64,000 nucleotides of DNA from Daldinia sp. FL1419. Lineage: Eukaryota > Ascomycota > Sordariomycetes > Xylariales > Hypoxylaceae. The stretch covers positions 124,001-188,000 of the forward strand of contig MU623341.1 of the NCBI GenBank assembly GCA_025201765.1, given 5' to 3'. Below, in pieces: positions 1 through 9,224 of the stretch (the stretch's first letter is position 1; every line of letters starts with the position of its first letter). The position numbers were made by a program, and so were the translations under genes. Below the pieces are notes generated by a model. That model saw only the letters and a list, made by a program, of their open reading frames with translations, made no database searches and was not told the DNA's origin.

Positions 1-867
1 CAAGTCATTACGTTGATAATATTCAGTCATTTAGTATCAATATAAAATCATAGTATAGTGATCGTCAGAAAAATAATAGACAAGAATCCAGAACAAGTCA
101 AAGAGATTAGTTGTAGCATGGACCCATCATTTCATTGCCATGTCCAGAAAAAGGCACCTCCTTTATTTTGGCCGGACGTAAAATCTAATTCTCGAACGTT
201 TTTTCTAGTAAGATCAACCCTTTTCAGACCACAAGATTACACACAGTAGCACTCAAAACCTTGAATATCTCTTTCGCAAGGGGTTTCCAGTAACATTAGG
301 GAGATCATCGAAGAAGTAGGAAATATTTACTTGCTACGATGCCTACCGTTGTCAGGTTTTTAACTTGTATTAGTTAACTACCTACATATGGAGCAAAGGA
401 CTTGTTCTATATGTAGTCGCCCTTAACCATAATTGTAGATAGGTTCTTCGCGGAACGACGAAGTTGTTTCCTTGCTTCTTGGCCCGCCCCGTGACAGGAT
501 GTAAGCCATCGCGGTCAGATTCTATTAATTGCTTTACCCAATTGAAATACGACGGCTGATCTTATCCCACTTAGGTATTAAGAATCTAGGGTTGCGCAGT
601 TGCGCAGTTGTATGAAATCTTGCACCAAGTTAATGAACCTTTTCCAAGACCTGTCAAACTATGAGTAACTAGGTAAATAATCGCATAAGAGGTAGTGAGT
701 GATGTAGAATTAATTTATATGATAATGATATAATAATGACTTGATTGACATTCCATCTTGGTAGTGTAAACTTTTTCATTTCTAATGGTGTGCAGTAAAA
801 TATAAGGGCTTGTACTAATTAGTTTGACCAATCAGATGAAGTGAGACAGTTCTCACTTTTACTAAAA
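1..867. other. gene-free AT-rich spacer
   Basis: I see no supportable gene. The longest open frame, near the left end, is 63 codons with no recognisable content. The DNA is AT-rich, like the other spacers here. Confidence 0.7.
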
Positions 868-957
868 GGGCGTGTAACTCAGTGGTAGAGTGCTCGCTTC
901 GCATCTTCCGGTGTTAGAACTTGCGAGAAGTCCAGGGTTCAACTCCCTGCTCGTCCA
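868..957 (+). tRNA. tRNA-Ala (anticodon CGC) with an 18-nt intron
   Basis: A complete cloverleaf can be drawn. The acceptor strands 868-874 and 950-956 pair with a G3:U70 wobble, the classic alanine identity element, and one U6:U67 mismatch. The anticodon stem is 893-897 with 923-927, and the loop reads TT-CGC-A, giving anticodon CGC at 900-902. An 18-nt intron (904-921) follows position 37, the canonical site for nuclear tRNA introns. The T arm is 933-937/945-949 with loop TTCAACT, which serves as the B box. The mature tRNA is 72 nt and would decode GCG alanine codons. Confidence 0.93.
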
Positions 958-2101
958 ATAATTTTTTGTTCTTTTATGTATAATCTTATTTCTTTTTTAT
1001 GAAAATTTCCCCCTTTCAATCCCAATGAGTCCACGGCATATGTACCTAGGTACTAACCTGTATGGAGTTTTTAGCAGTCCACTTCCAACAAGGCAGCAGG
1101 GATAACTTTATTTACGTTAGGTACGATTCCCCAAGCCCCTTCTTGCTTTATAGTATGGGAAGTTCAATAGTTAGTTATTTAAATCTACCTAAGTTGCGTG
1201 TGTACAGTCAGTCGATTACATTTAAATACTAACCAACCCTATTCTTGATATATCGAGTCGACCAATTAATAAATTCGCCATTCGATATCAATTCTTATTT
1301 GGTCAGTCCCCTTAACTGGGAACAGCCATATCTCACTTCCCTGCTCTCAACATGCCCGAGACATCCGATCTCTTGTCTTCAATTCTGTTGTTAGATTATA
1401 GTTTCATGCTAAGCGTTCTACTTCGGGTTCTACCAATTAAAAAGCCTTAGCGATTGTTATTATTATTACGAGTCCGGGAACCCGCTCCGGAAGCATCCTC
1501 CGCTACATCCGGACAAATATTGTTTGCATGAATATCCGTATATCATCTCCATATCATATATGGCATCATGTCCCTTCCGCATGATTGACATCAAAGCTAT
1601 TTCCAATTCAACTGGCCGTACGTGCGGGATTACGTGTAATTCTCTTGGCTTTACGACGTGTCAGTAACACGCTGATAAAAAGTTTACCAAACGAGCAAGT
1701 CCGCAGAGACACCCGGAGGGGATACATAGTTCATGTTTGTCAGCATTCTAGACCAAACACCCAGAAGAACTAACACCTTCAACATGAATAGCCACGTGGT
1801 TCTCATTCTTGGTATGGAATTCCTCGCCGGAAAACAAAGTTGTTTCAATACTTCTTAGACCACCTCGTGACATGGCCTGACCTCTAAAGATATTGACCCA
1901 GGCTACGGAGGTATTTAGTGGTATTTATTTTGCGACTGGTCAGTCAAAACAGTATTGACATCATAGTCATCTTAGCTGAATCAAATTGTATATTTTGCAT
2001 GCTATTTCCTAAGTTCAGCCTGAAGATCAGCTCTGCCACAAATAAGAGAAACAAAATTCATGGCACTATCATTGAGCTAAAAGTAATCTACCACGTAACT
2101 T
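958..2101. other. gene-free spacer
   Basis: There is no supportable gene. One exact copy of the dispersed palindrome TACCTAGGTA lies at 1043-1052. The open frames of 62-64 codons at 1585 and 1918 look random. Confidence 0.65.
962..967 (+). terminator. RNA polymerase III terminator of tRNA-Ala
   Basis: A run of six T starts five bases after the discriminator base of the tRNA. A second T-run follows shortly after. This is the usual Pol III stop signal. Confidence 0.8.
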
Positions 2102-2878
2102 TTATAGCTTAGAGGGGCGAGATGCCTCGATAACTAGGTCGACCAGGTGTTCCGGGTACTTTGCGTATGCAGCGTGTGCACAATCTAGTACTTCTTTCTT
2201 AATAGTAACCCGAGCCTCCTTTGCATTCGCGAAACATATGTCTTGGAGAATAGGAGGAACGCGGCGATCCTGTGTAGTAAAGATATATGTACTAGGGACA
2301 TCTCTCCACGCCTCGTAAACCGTTTGCCCTTTAATGGCATCTAGATTGTGGTGCGTAGACTGTCGTTTCTGTTCCTCCTGATCCTCGGGGCTTACGTCGT
2401 GGCACAAGGCCTGGACGGGATCATTAAGGAACCAGGTGCCATCCTCTTCGAAAGTTATTTCCGGTACGTCCTTCAACGAAACCCCTAGGCCTTCGATTAA
2501 ACTCCAAATGCTTTGGCCCTTGGCGAGAAGATAGGCCGATAAGTAGAAGAGATAAATAACGCCACCAGATGCGCCTTTAGCTTCGCAGTCCTTACGGGTT
2601 AGCCCCTCGATAGCATTCGTCCCTACGACACCTCCGTACGAATGCATGAACAGGATAACTTCGTTACCATCATTAACAAGAGTCTCGACTATTTCGCGGA
2701 CAGCTGCCACATCGGCTTCGTGGGACGAATTAGGTGGTCGAGCGCCGTTATTTGACGGTAGGGCGGGCACGTAGACAGTGAAGGATTTTGCCCGAAGTGC
2801 ATCAACTAATTTTCGATACGCGGCGGGTAGTGTCCACGCACCGGGCACAAGGACAATAGTTGGTTGTGACGCTGACAT
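2102..2878 (-). CDS. alpha/beta hydrolase (AB hydrolase_6-like esterase family)
   Basis: Single-exon 258-aa protein. It opens with a beta strand and oxyanion loop (IVLVPGAW, residues 8-15). The nucleophile elbow is HSYGG with Ser80, the likely acid is Asp204 in QDRRVP, and the catalytic His is His235 in DCAHAAY. This is a complete Ser-Asp-His triad at family-typical spacing and length. There is no signal peptide, so a cytosolic esterase or lactonase-like enzyme is likely. The fold is clear but the substrate is not: this family includes methylketone- and salicylate-ester-type hydrolases and many uncharacterised fungal members. It stands alone in a gene-poor stretch, with no pathway neighbours to suggest a substrate. 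Confidence 0.9.
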   Translation of the reverse strand: MSASQPTIVLVPGAWTLPAAYRKLVDALRAKSFTVYVPALPSNNGARPPNSSHEADVAAVREIVETLVNDGNEVILFMHSYGGVVGTNAIEGLTRKDCEAKGASGGVIYLFYLSAYLLAKGQSIWSLIEGLGVSLKDVPEITFEEDGTWFLNDPVQALCHDVSPEDQEEQKRQSTHHNLDAIKGQTVYEAWRDVPSTYIFTTQDRRVPPILQDICFANAKEARVTIKKEVLDCAHAAYAKYPEHLVDLVIEASRPSKL

Positions 2879-3353
2879 GATGTAATATTAAAGGTTTGAG
2901 AATTTTAATGATCTTAATGTCCCTATTATTTACCTAAGTACCTTGTAATATAGTTATCCAAAGTTTACGAGTTAATATAGATGATTGGGGAACTAAACAG
3001 TTGTCGGATAACTTCTTTGCCATTGGTTGGCATCGCGGGGTTGACAACCATCATTTTACTAACTCTACCTACCTACCTACCTGGGTGGGTAGTCTCCTAA
3101 ACCCTGTTCTAACTAAAACTTACAATAAAAGTCTTAATATTATAACAAAAGTGGATAGCCTTGTCTTCTAAAGGTTCTCATTAGTTATACCACACATCTC
3201 CATAATAGAAAGACCTTACAAGTTGCACTTAGTTAACTCAACTTCTAATAGTAATCAACTTTCGGATTTCCTAGGTTAGGTATCTTTCGTGGTATCATAC
3301 AAAGTAGTTAATGCAATTATATACATCTATCAACCCAAGTACCTAATGCTCAA
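2879..3353. other. spacer with TACC microrepeat
   Basis: No gene is visible. A short (TACC)n tract lies at about 3066-3082 and the remainder is AT-rich. Confidence 0.6.
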
Positions 3354-4063
3354 CTATAACTCTGATACTTCTTGCTGGTTTATATTCTCCTCCTGTATGC
3401 ATGGATTCCCAATCTCGAATCCCAAGTCAATATCGTGCTGCTCGTAAAGCTGCTTTAATATGCGTAACGCCTTGTAACACAGTTCTCCCGCGCGTGGGTC
3501 GCCGCTCAATTTTCGTCTCGTGCTTAGCCCTTGAGCTTGGGCCCCATCATCATCAAAATAGGTCAACTCTACTCGTTGCTCGCTATCATTTTCAAAACCA
3601 AGTGGTTTCTCAATGTACCTGAGTGATATCGGTACGCACGGCGGCGGTTGCGCGTAGTTTTCAAACCGAATGGGTACGTTTTGTGCGCTATATAGACAGG
3701 TTCCAGAAGCTCTATCACACGATTCCCTCTCGCCAAGCTCGAACCAATGGTATGGATCGGTATCTAGTGTGAATTTACTCCCATTCACCTTGTTGCTTGA
3801 TTCCCACCTACATACACAACGTCAATATTCAAAATAGAAACAGATTTACACAGTGAGAGAACGTACCAACCAAAACCGAAAAAACCTTTCTCCGTCACAT
3901 AACTGAAGTATTCAGCCGGGCACACCGCGTGATTGGCCCAGGCTCCATTACTCGAGGTCTCAATAACAGCTGTGGCATGAAAGAGCGCTGGCTGCGTAAA
4001 TGGTGCTGCTCTGACCGTGGCTGTGACGGCAAGGAAAACGAAGAATAGTTTTTTGCAGTCCAT
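3354..4063 (-). CDS. small secreted cysteine-containing protein (candidate effector), two exons
   Basis: Exon 1 is 4063-3867 and exon 2 is 3807-3354, with a 59-nt GT-AG intron (3866-3808, donor GTACGT, acceptor GTAG). Splicing joins ...GFGW to WESSNKVNG... in frame and gives 216 aa. Residues 1-19 form a signal peptide (basic start, then LFFVFLAVTATVRA). The predicted mature chain has six cysteines, an even number compatible with disulfides, and no transmembrane segment. I recognise no domain. It is the right size and architecture for a fungal small secreted protein, and it sits in a gene-sparse AT-rich tract, where effector-type genes often lie. The join is inferred from splice signals and frame only. 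Confidence 0.72.
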
Positions 4064-5225
4064 GTCACCCCTTTATCACGTAGCTTCCAAACTGGTACTA
4101 AGCTGGGATAGATCTCAAGGCGACGATGCGAATTTGTTATTACCCCTGAGATTCTCCAAAACTTTGAGTGTTGTTATTATGGTTAGAATGCAGCGAATGT
4201 GGATTGCTCTCGAGGTCCCGCACTTAGTCTTGGCTTTTAAGATCCCCTTACGAAGAAACGGAATGGTAGTCTATCTACCTAGGTGTATATAAGATGCGCA
4301 GTCTATTCAATTATTCCAAGCAATGTACCCCAATTAAGTCTAAAGATAACTAAGACGTTTAATAACAAACGCTTATTTCTTTCCCACTAACACCTCCTTT
4401 CTAAACCAAGCCATTTAAGCCACGTTTTTGAAATAATTCAGTAAGACTACCAGTACCTATTAAGGGAGTTACTATTGGCGACTATTAATATCAATACCCC
4501 TTTAGGAAGCTTCCAATTCGTAAGCTACCTACCTAAGGATCAAATCCTACAGCAAGCTTAGCTTTGGGTTGGCTCCCAACTAAAACAATGCAAGGAAGAT
4601 GTTAGAAGTATGAAACAATATTATATAACTATTTATCTCCTAAGTACCTACATAGTCAATATTACCTAGGTACACATGCGGGACGTAGATATTTAATCCT
4701 ACGCCGACAAATAATTGTTTCGCATACCGCGACTATAGGTACTACCTAGAAGTTGCGGACTTGATACCAATTTCGAAATTATTCGCGACGAAGCTTAAAG
4801 TTGACGTCAAGTCAGGTACCTGTTTTTCTTATTGAAACATTACAGTTTAGATATTCTAGCCTTACCTGGGTAGATACTGTAACATGCTAAGGCAATGACC
4901 CCCTTTTCACGACGTATCGACGTTACCTATATGCCGTTCCTCAAAAGGTAGAACCAAGAAAGAAGCCGCTCTTCATTTCACGAGAAACTATAGACTAGCC
5001 CGTCCTTAAGAGGTATCCATAGCAACCTATGGTTGTCTATCCTGGAATTGTTCTTCACTCTAGGGTCTTTCGATCCCACTACCATTAAGGCTTGCCTCTC
5101 GTACGGAATGGCAATCTACCTATTGATCCCGAAAGCATGAGTGAGATATCCCAGGTAACGAATCTCAGATCACTATTTAAACTCGTTATTAATTCCTTTT
5201 CCTGGACCTACGCCATTGCTAGTCT
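4064..5225. other. gene-free spacer before the assembly gap
   Basis: No supportable gene. One exact TACCTAGGTA copy lies at 4663-4672 and a near copy at about 4275. A small perfect hairpin (CCATAG/CTATGG, 4-nt loop) occurs at about 5017-5032. Confidence 0.6.

Positions 5226-5315
<90 letters not shown>
5226..5315 (+). repeat. 90-nt poly-G homopolymer (probable assembly artefact)
   Basis: An unbroken run of 90 G ends three bases before a run of N. Such a run next to a gap is typical of a failed read end or gap-filling error, and less likely to be genuine biology. No reading frame across it should be trusted. Confidence 0.85.
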
Positions 5316-5316
<1 letters not shown>

Positions 5317-5318
5317 GC

Positions 5319-5328
5319 NNNNNNNNNN
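5319..5328. other. assembly gap (10 N)
   Basis: Ten consecutive N mark a scaffold join of unknown true size. The run is followed by AT-rich sequence and then a C run, so both flanks are low-complexity. Confidence 0.95.
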
Positions 5329-5401
5329 TTGTTATTTATTTATTATAAATTTTTAAAAATTTTATTATTTACTTTTACTGTACCTACGCAATTGTTTTTT
5401 T

Positions 5402-5420
5402 CCCCCCCCCCCCCCCCCCC
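5402..5420 (+). repeat. poly-C run
   Basis: Nineteen consecutive C are followed by TT, six C and eight A. This is low-complexity sequence on the right flank of the gap, and its exact length is unreliable. Confidence 0.75.
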
Positions 5421-5566
5421 TTCCCCCCAAAAAAAAGAGAGCCCCAAATACCTTACCTATTACAAACAGCGCTTTACAGACAAAGAACACTCCCTATCCC
5501 GTCCCTCTCCTCCAACCTATTATACAAATTCTAATCATCTCTCCAATCCCCGCTATCTTCCAACTC

Positions 5567-6409
5567 TTACCCCTTGGCAGCAGACAAAACCTGACCCATA
5601 GTCATTCCAAGAAGCGTCCTCCGTGTCGTCCGCAGCATGGCCTGTGGCCAATGTGGATACACCACAACGTCGGCATCCGCCATGGCCGCATGTGACAGAA
5701 CCGCCTTGGCCAGGTCCCGTGGCTTCAGGCGGAAGAATGACGACTTCCCCTTATAGCTAGCAGATAGATCCCCTATAGGGCACGAGACAACAACGATGCC
5801 ATCTCCAGACCCGTTGTAGGAAGAACACGGCGGTACGCTTTTGCCTTTACCAACCACGTTGATAACAAGAGCGGGCTTGTTCCGTCTCAGAAGCGCCACC
5901 AGCGCGGCCCTTAGCTGGGGCAAAACTAGCCCGTTGGCGTTGTCCTCATCGCCTACGCAATCAACCATCATGGTCAGATTCACGTCCTCGAGGGATTTCC
6001 CAACCCTCGCCACAAACGCATCTACCTCGTTACCCTCCGCGCCCGTATCCACAACCACAACACGGTACTTGTTCTCAGGATACGCGTTCTGCAGCCGAGC
6101 CCACAAGGCCGCCAGTCCCCGCGTCACGGCTTTCCCGCTAGACTGGTCATGCCTAGTGCCGTACAGCACGATATTGAATCCGCGCGAAGCCAGCACCAGA
6201 CATATTTCCCGTGCGATCGGCTCCTGGCCTACGCCCGCAACGAACGCCCACGCCGGCTTCCCCCGTTCGGCGTGCAGGAACCGCGTTAGGGGCGCGTTGG
6301 GGGCGATCCGGAGCTTCAGACATGGCCAGATGATGGCAAAAATCTCGAAGATGGCGCAGAGGACGGCACCGGGACCGAATAAGGATAATAGAGAAGTTAT
6401 GTAGCCCAT
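5567..6409 (-). CDS. degenerate short-chain dehydrogenase related to 3-ketoacyl-CoA reductase (17beta-HSD12/Ifa38 type)
   Basis: 280-aa single-exon protein. A hydrophobic N-terminal segment (residues 4-32) is followed by a Rossmann-like region: WAFVAGVGQEPIAREI (residues 54-69) and ASRGFNIVLYGTR (residues 74-86). The latter closely resembles the fungal ER reductase Ifa38/KAR. The usual TGxxxGIG loop is replaced by AGVGQEP, the NNVG motif appears as DCVG, and the YxxxK site appears as Y198-NGS-G202, so the catalytic lysine is missing. The family is about 330-350 aa long, so this is also short. I infer a pseudoenzyme or a highly diverged reductase at the ER membrane. The gene ends about 240 bp from the assembly gap, but its stop codon is intact. 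Confidence 0.7.
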   Translation of the reverse strand: MGYITSLLSLFGPGAVLCAIFEIFAIIWPCLKLRIAPNAPLTRFLHAERGKPAWAFVAGVGQEPIAREICLVLASRGFNIVLYGTRHDQSSGKAVTRGLAALWARLQNAYPENKYRVVVVDTGAEGNEVDAFVARVGKSLEDVNLTMMVDCVGDEDNANGLVLPQLRAALVALLRRNKPALVINVVGKGKSVPPCSSYNGSGDGIVVVSCPIGDLSASYKGKSSFFRLKPRDLAKAVLSHAAMADADVVVYPHWPQAMLRTTRRTLLGMTMGQVLSAAKG

Positions 6410-6902
6410 TTCGGTAGGTGGTCTGCAGGGGTAAAACAGACAAGGCTATCGACGGGAATGCATCTACTCTTTTTATTTCTCTTTGGCGAGGAAGGCCAGT
6501 CCCCAGATATACACGGGGCAAAGGGAAGACCTTCGGGACGTTCGGTCGACGGAAATGACGACGGCCTTGCGAATATCCTTCAAGTGTTTCTCTATGGCTT
6601 CGGCATTGACGACTCTCCATAAGCAAGATGTGAGTTAAAAAGGCCATCCTTTAAAAAATAAAAATAAAAAACCCATTACAGCGTGGCGCCGAGCCCCTTA
6701 CGGTTCACCATAGCGTAAGTTTATTTCGCCCACTTTACAAATCCCGTAGACCATATCACCTAAAACGAAACATCCGATAATATGAACAAAAGAAAGGTAA
6801 TATTCATTGAAAAGATTGTGTAATAATAATAAGTCATAATCATTATAGGTCATAAGCACATCACATCATAACATAATACATCCGTTTCCCCGATGGGTAT
6901 CA
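6410..6902. other. spacer between ketoreductase-like and F-box-like genes
   Basis: No gene is seen. An A-rich tract lies at 6651-6672. Both flanking genes are on the minus strand, so this holds the 3' flank of one and the promoter of the other. Confidence 0.6.
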
Positions 6903-9224
6903 TCAACTCCGACTAAATAAGATTGGCACATCCATGCTGCTGTGGTCTTGCAGTGGCCGCAAGGAGCCACTCACACTAGAAGTACTCTTCCCAAACAATC
7001 CCTCCCGAAACCTCGTGCTACTGAGGAAACTTCCAGCGCCAAAACTCTCTTTTCTAGGGCCGAGAGCGCTTTTTTTGCCGAAGCCATTATTCCTGGAAGA
7101 GAATTCGTGACCAAGACGACTCAACACAAGTTCCTTGGCTCTCTTCAATGCGCTCGTCTGCAACTCGGCGTCCTCTGCAACGAGTCTCTGCGCTTCTTCT
7201 GCTTCGATATCACGTTGTACAGCTGTAATCTCGGAGCAAAGTTCTGCAGTGGGATCATAAACGTGGGGTTCTAATAATATAGGCATGCTAGGTGCTGTAT
7301 TAAGAATAGGCGCCGAAATATCCATCGGCGTAGTAGTAGGTGTACTAGGGCGAAAGTATTCATCGACAACCGAGTCCGAGTCATCAATAGGTGAGTGCAT
7401 GAGTTCCGGTTCAGATCCCGAGTTGGTGAGCTGCGATACTTCGCCGAAGAGGCGCCGCGACGATGTTGAGTAGACACTCTCTATCTCGCCAAATAAACGA
7501 TGCTGAGAGCCTTGAGGAGAGATAGACAAGCGAGGTAACCCACAGGGGTAATTAAAGGATTCATCTGAGGGCCGACGACCGTGATCAAAACTTGGAAAGT
7601 CAGGCTGCCTTTCGGGTGATTCTTGAGACTTCTGAAGTCGCCGGCGACGAGAACGGCAATTTTCATCACTGGGTCGGTCGATGGAGTCCTTAGAAGCTTG
7701 TCGGTGGTGATGTCGGTGGTGATGTCGCGCGTGATTCTCGTGTTTACTGTCTTCGCGAGAATCTTTTTTATCCTTCCTTATACGACGTCGTTTGGTAACC
7801 TTACGCTTCTTAAGCTTATTTGGATACGAGAGACTAGCTTGTCTGGCGGCCTCTAGGTCTGAAGGCAAATCAAATTCATCATTTTGATCCGTTGACTCGT
7901 CCTCTTCTTCATCTTCGCCGCCGTTTAGATCAAGATCTAGTAATTCCTGCGACGCTGCCGAAACGGCTGGCGAGTCCCCTGATAAATCATCTACCAAATT
8001 GTCTGTCAGGTCCGATGAATGAACGTTTGCATCTTCAGTAATAGTAGCCATCGACTGCCGAGTCCAGCGGCTACTGCGCGATGGTTTGTTTAATAAAGGT
8101 GCCAGTGCATCGTCCCAGCTATCAGAATTAATTAGAACAACATTCTCAAAGTCGAACTCGCGTACGCTGTGTCGGTGTGCTGCGACTAGTTCCGCTACCT
8201 GAGACGAGTTCATAGTAGCGTTGCGAATAGCCAGATAACGTAATTTACGGAATACGATAGGTTTCCTAGAGGGCACCGGCGGTAGAGGTGACATAGGCGA
8301 CGTAACCTCATTGAAAAGTTTCTGTGAGCTCCGGGGCGGCGCAAATAACGGGTCGGTTGCAAGTGACAATGGACACGGCCCCTTCTGCCCAAGCCAGGTA
8401 AACGTTAGTTTCTCTAGGTTTATTGAAAACCCTCGTATATAATCATCAATCATTTTAAGATGATCGAGCCCAGGTGAAGGTCCGTAGAAGTCCCACGACT
8501 CAACCGAGATGTTTAATTTCCGAATCTGCTTCCACCGCCGGGTAGCTGATGGCAGACAGCCAAATCCCATAACATGCCGTAGGTAGATGAAAGCAGAGGG
8601 ATGAACTGAGGATAGCGTAAGCTTTGTAAGCTTCGTCATCGGCGCTCTCTCTAGGGAAATACGGAGGCTAATAAGTGCATAGTCCACAATATCTCTCCGG
8701 TACCTCTCTTTAGGATTTTGGCCGGGCGTCTTGATGGTGAGATGTCTCATGTTCGGCAAGTGCTTCATCGCATTGATGAAAGACGGCACGTTGGATGCGG
8801 CGTGAAACAACGGCGGGTACTGTGCCGTGAGAAGCTCACCAAGCCCAGAGTTGGCGAATTTGGGCCTTTCTAAAACAGACGCCATCGAAGTATGAGGCTT
8901 GTAAAGGAAGCTGATCTCACGCCCAGTCTCAGGGTGGATCAATGGGGCTAAGAAAGTAGCAGCCGAGTGTGGAAAATAGAAGGTGAGGTGTTCTATATGT
9001 TGACCTACCCTCGACAATGCCTCGATTCGGCTCTGTCGAGTAAAGGTACTCGAGGTGAAGGTCAAGTGGGTTCGTAAAAATAGCCGTTTCGTAACGAGAT
9101 TGCAACACGCTGACGACGAGAGCCGCACGTTGCAAATATCTTCTTTTGATAATAACTGAAAGAGCTTCTCACGGATAGCCTCCTTTTGCCATAGGCAATA
9201 GAAAGCTTGCGATCCTGTTGCCAT
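6903..9224 (-). CDS. F-box-like protein with long disordered C-terminal half
   Basis: 773-aa single-exon protein. Residues 10-60 (EAIREKLFQLLSKEDICNVR and the following SSACCNLV) match an F-box: a leucine-rich start, an acidic D-I turn, then an RLSSSACCNL-like helix. Residues 80-360 hold leucine-spaced segments (LTFYF, LTIKT, LTKLTLSS, LEKLTFTWLG) like irregular leucine-rich repeats. From about 380 on it is disordered, with an acidic patch (GGEDEEEDE), a basic cluster (KKRKVTKRRRIRKDKK) that could be a nuclear localisation signal, and a His-rich stretch. F-box proteins recruit substrates to SCF ubiquitin ligases through Skp1, and that role is inferred. The substrate is unknown. Confidence 0.75.
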   Translation of the reverse strand: MATGSQAFYCLWQKEAIREKLFQLLSKEDICNVRLSSSACCNLVTKRLFLRTHLTFTSSTFTRQSRIEALSRVGQHIEHLTFYFPHSAATFLAPLIHPETGREISFLYKPHTSMASVLERPKFANSGLGELLTAQYPPLFHAASNVPSFINAMKHLPNMRHLTIKTPGQNPKERYRRDIVDYALISLRISLERAPMTKLTKLTLSSVHPSAFIYLRHVMGFGCLPSATRRWKQIRKLNISVESWDFYGPSPGLDHLKMIDDYIRGFSINLEKLTFTWLGQKGPCPLSLATDPLFAPPRSSQKLFNEVTSPMSPLPPVPSRKPIVFRKLRYLAIRNATMNSSQVAELVAAHRHSVREFDFENVVLINSDSWDDALAPLLNKPSRSSRWTRQSMATITEDANVHSSDLTDNLVDDLSGDSPAVSAASQELLDLDLNGGEDEEEDESTDQNDEFDLPSDLEAARQASLSYPNKLKKRKVTKRRRIRKDKKDSREDSKHENHARHHHRHHHRQASKDSIDRPSDENCRSRRRRLQKSQESPERQPDFPSFDHGRRPSDESFNYPCGLPRLSISPQGSQHRLFGEIESVYSTSSRRLFGEVSQLTNSGSEPELMHSPIDDSDSVVDEYFRPSTPTTTPMDISAPILNTAPSMPILLEPHVYDPTAELCSEITAVQRDIEAEEAQRLVAEDAELQTSALKRAKELVLSRLGHEFSSRNNGFGKKSALGPRKESFGAGSFLSSTRFREGLFGKSTSSVSGSLRPLQDHSSMDVPILFSRS

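Noticed and set aside
5092..5601. Open frame with a poly-glycine stretch
   Set aside because: It translates the poly-G artefact and crosses the N gap, with no support on either side.
5841..6404. 187-codon frame on the plus strand
   Set aside because: It lies antisense within the ketoreductase-like gene, which has clear family similarity.
6153..6647. 164-codon minus-strand frame overlapping the ketoreductase-like gene
   Set aside because: It is a shifted frame of the same exon with no domain, and extends into spacer.
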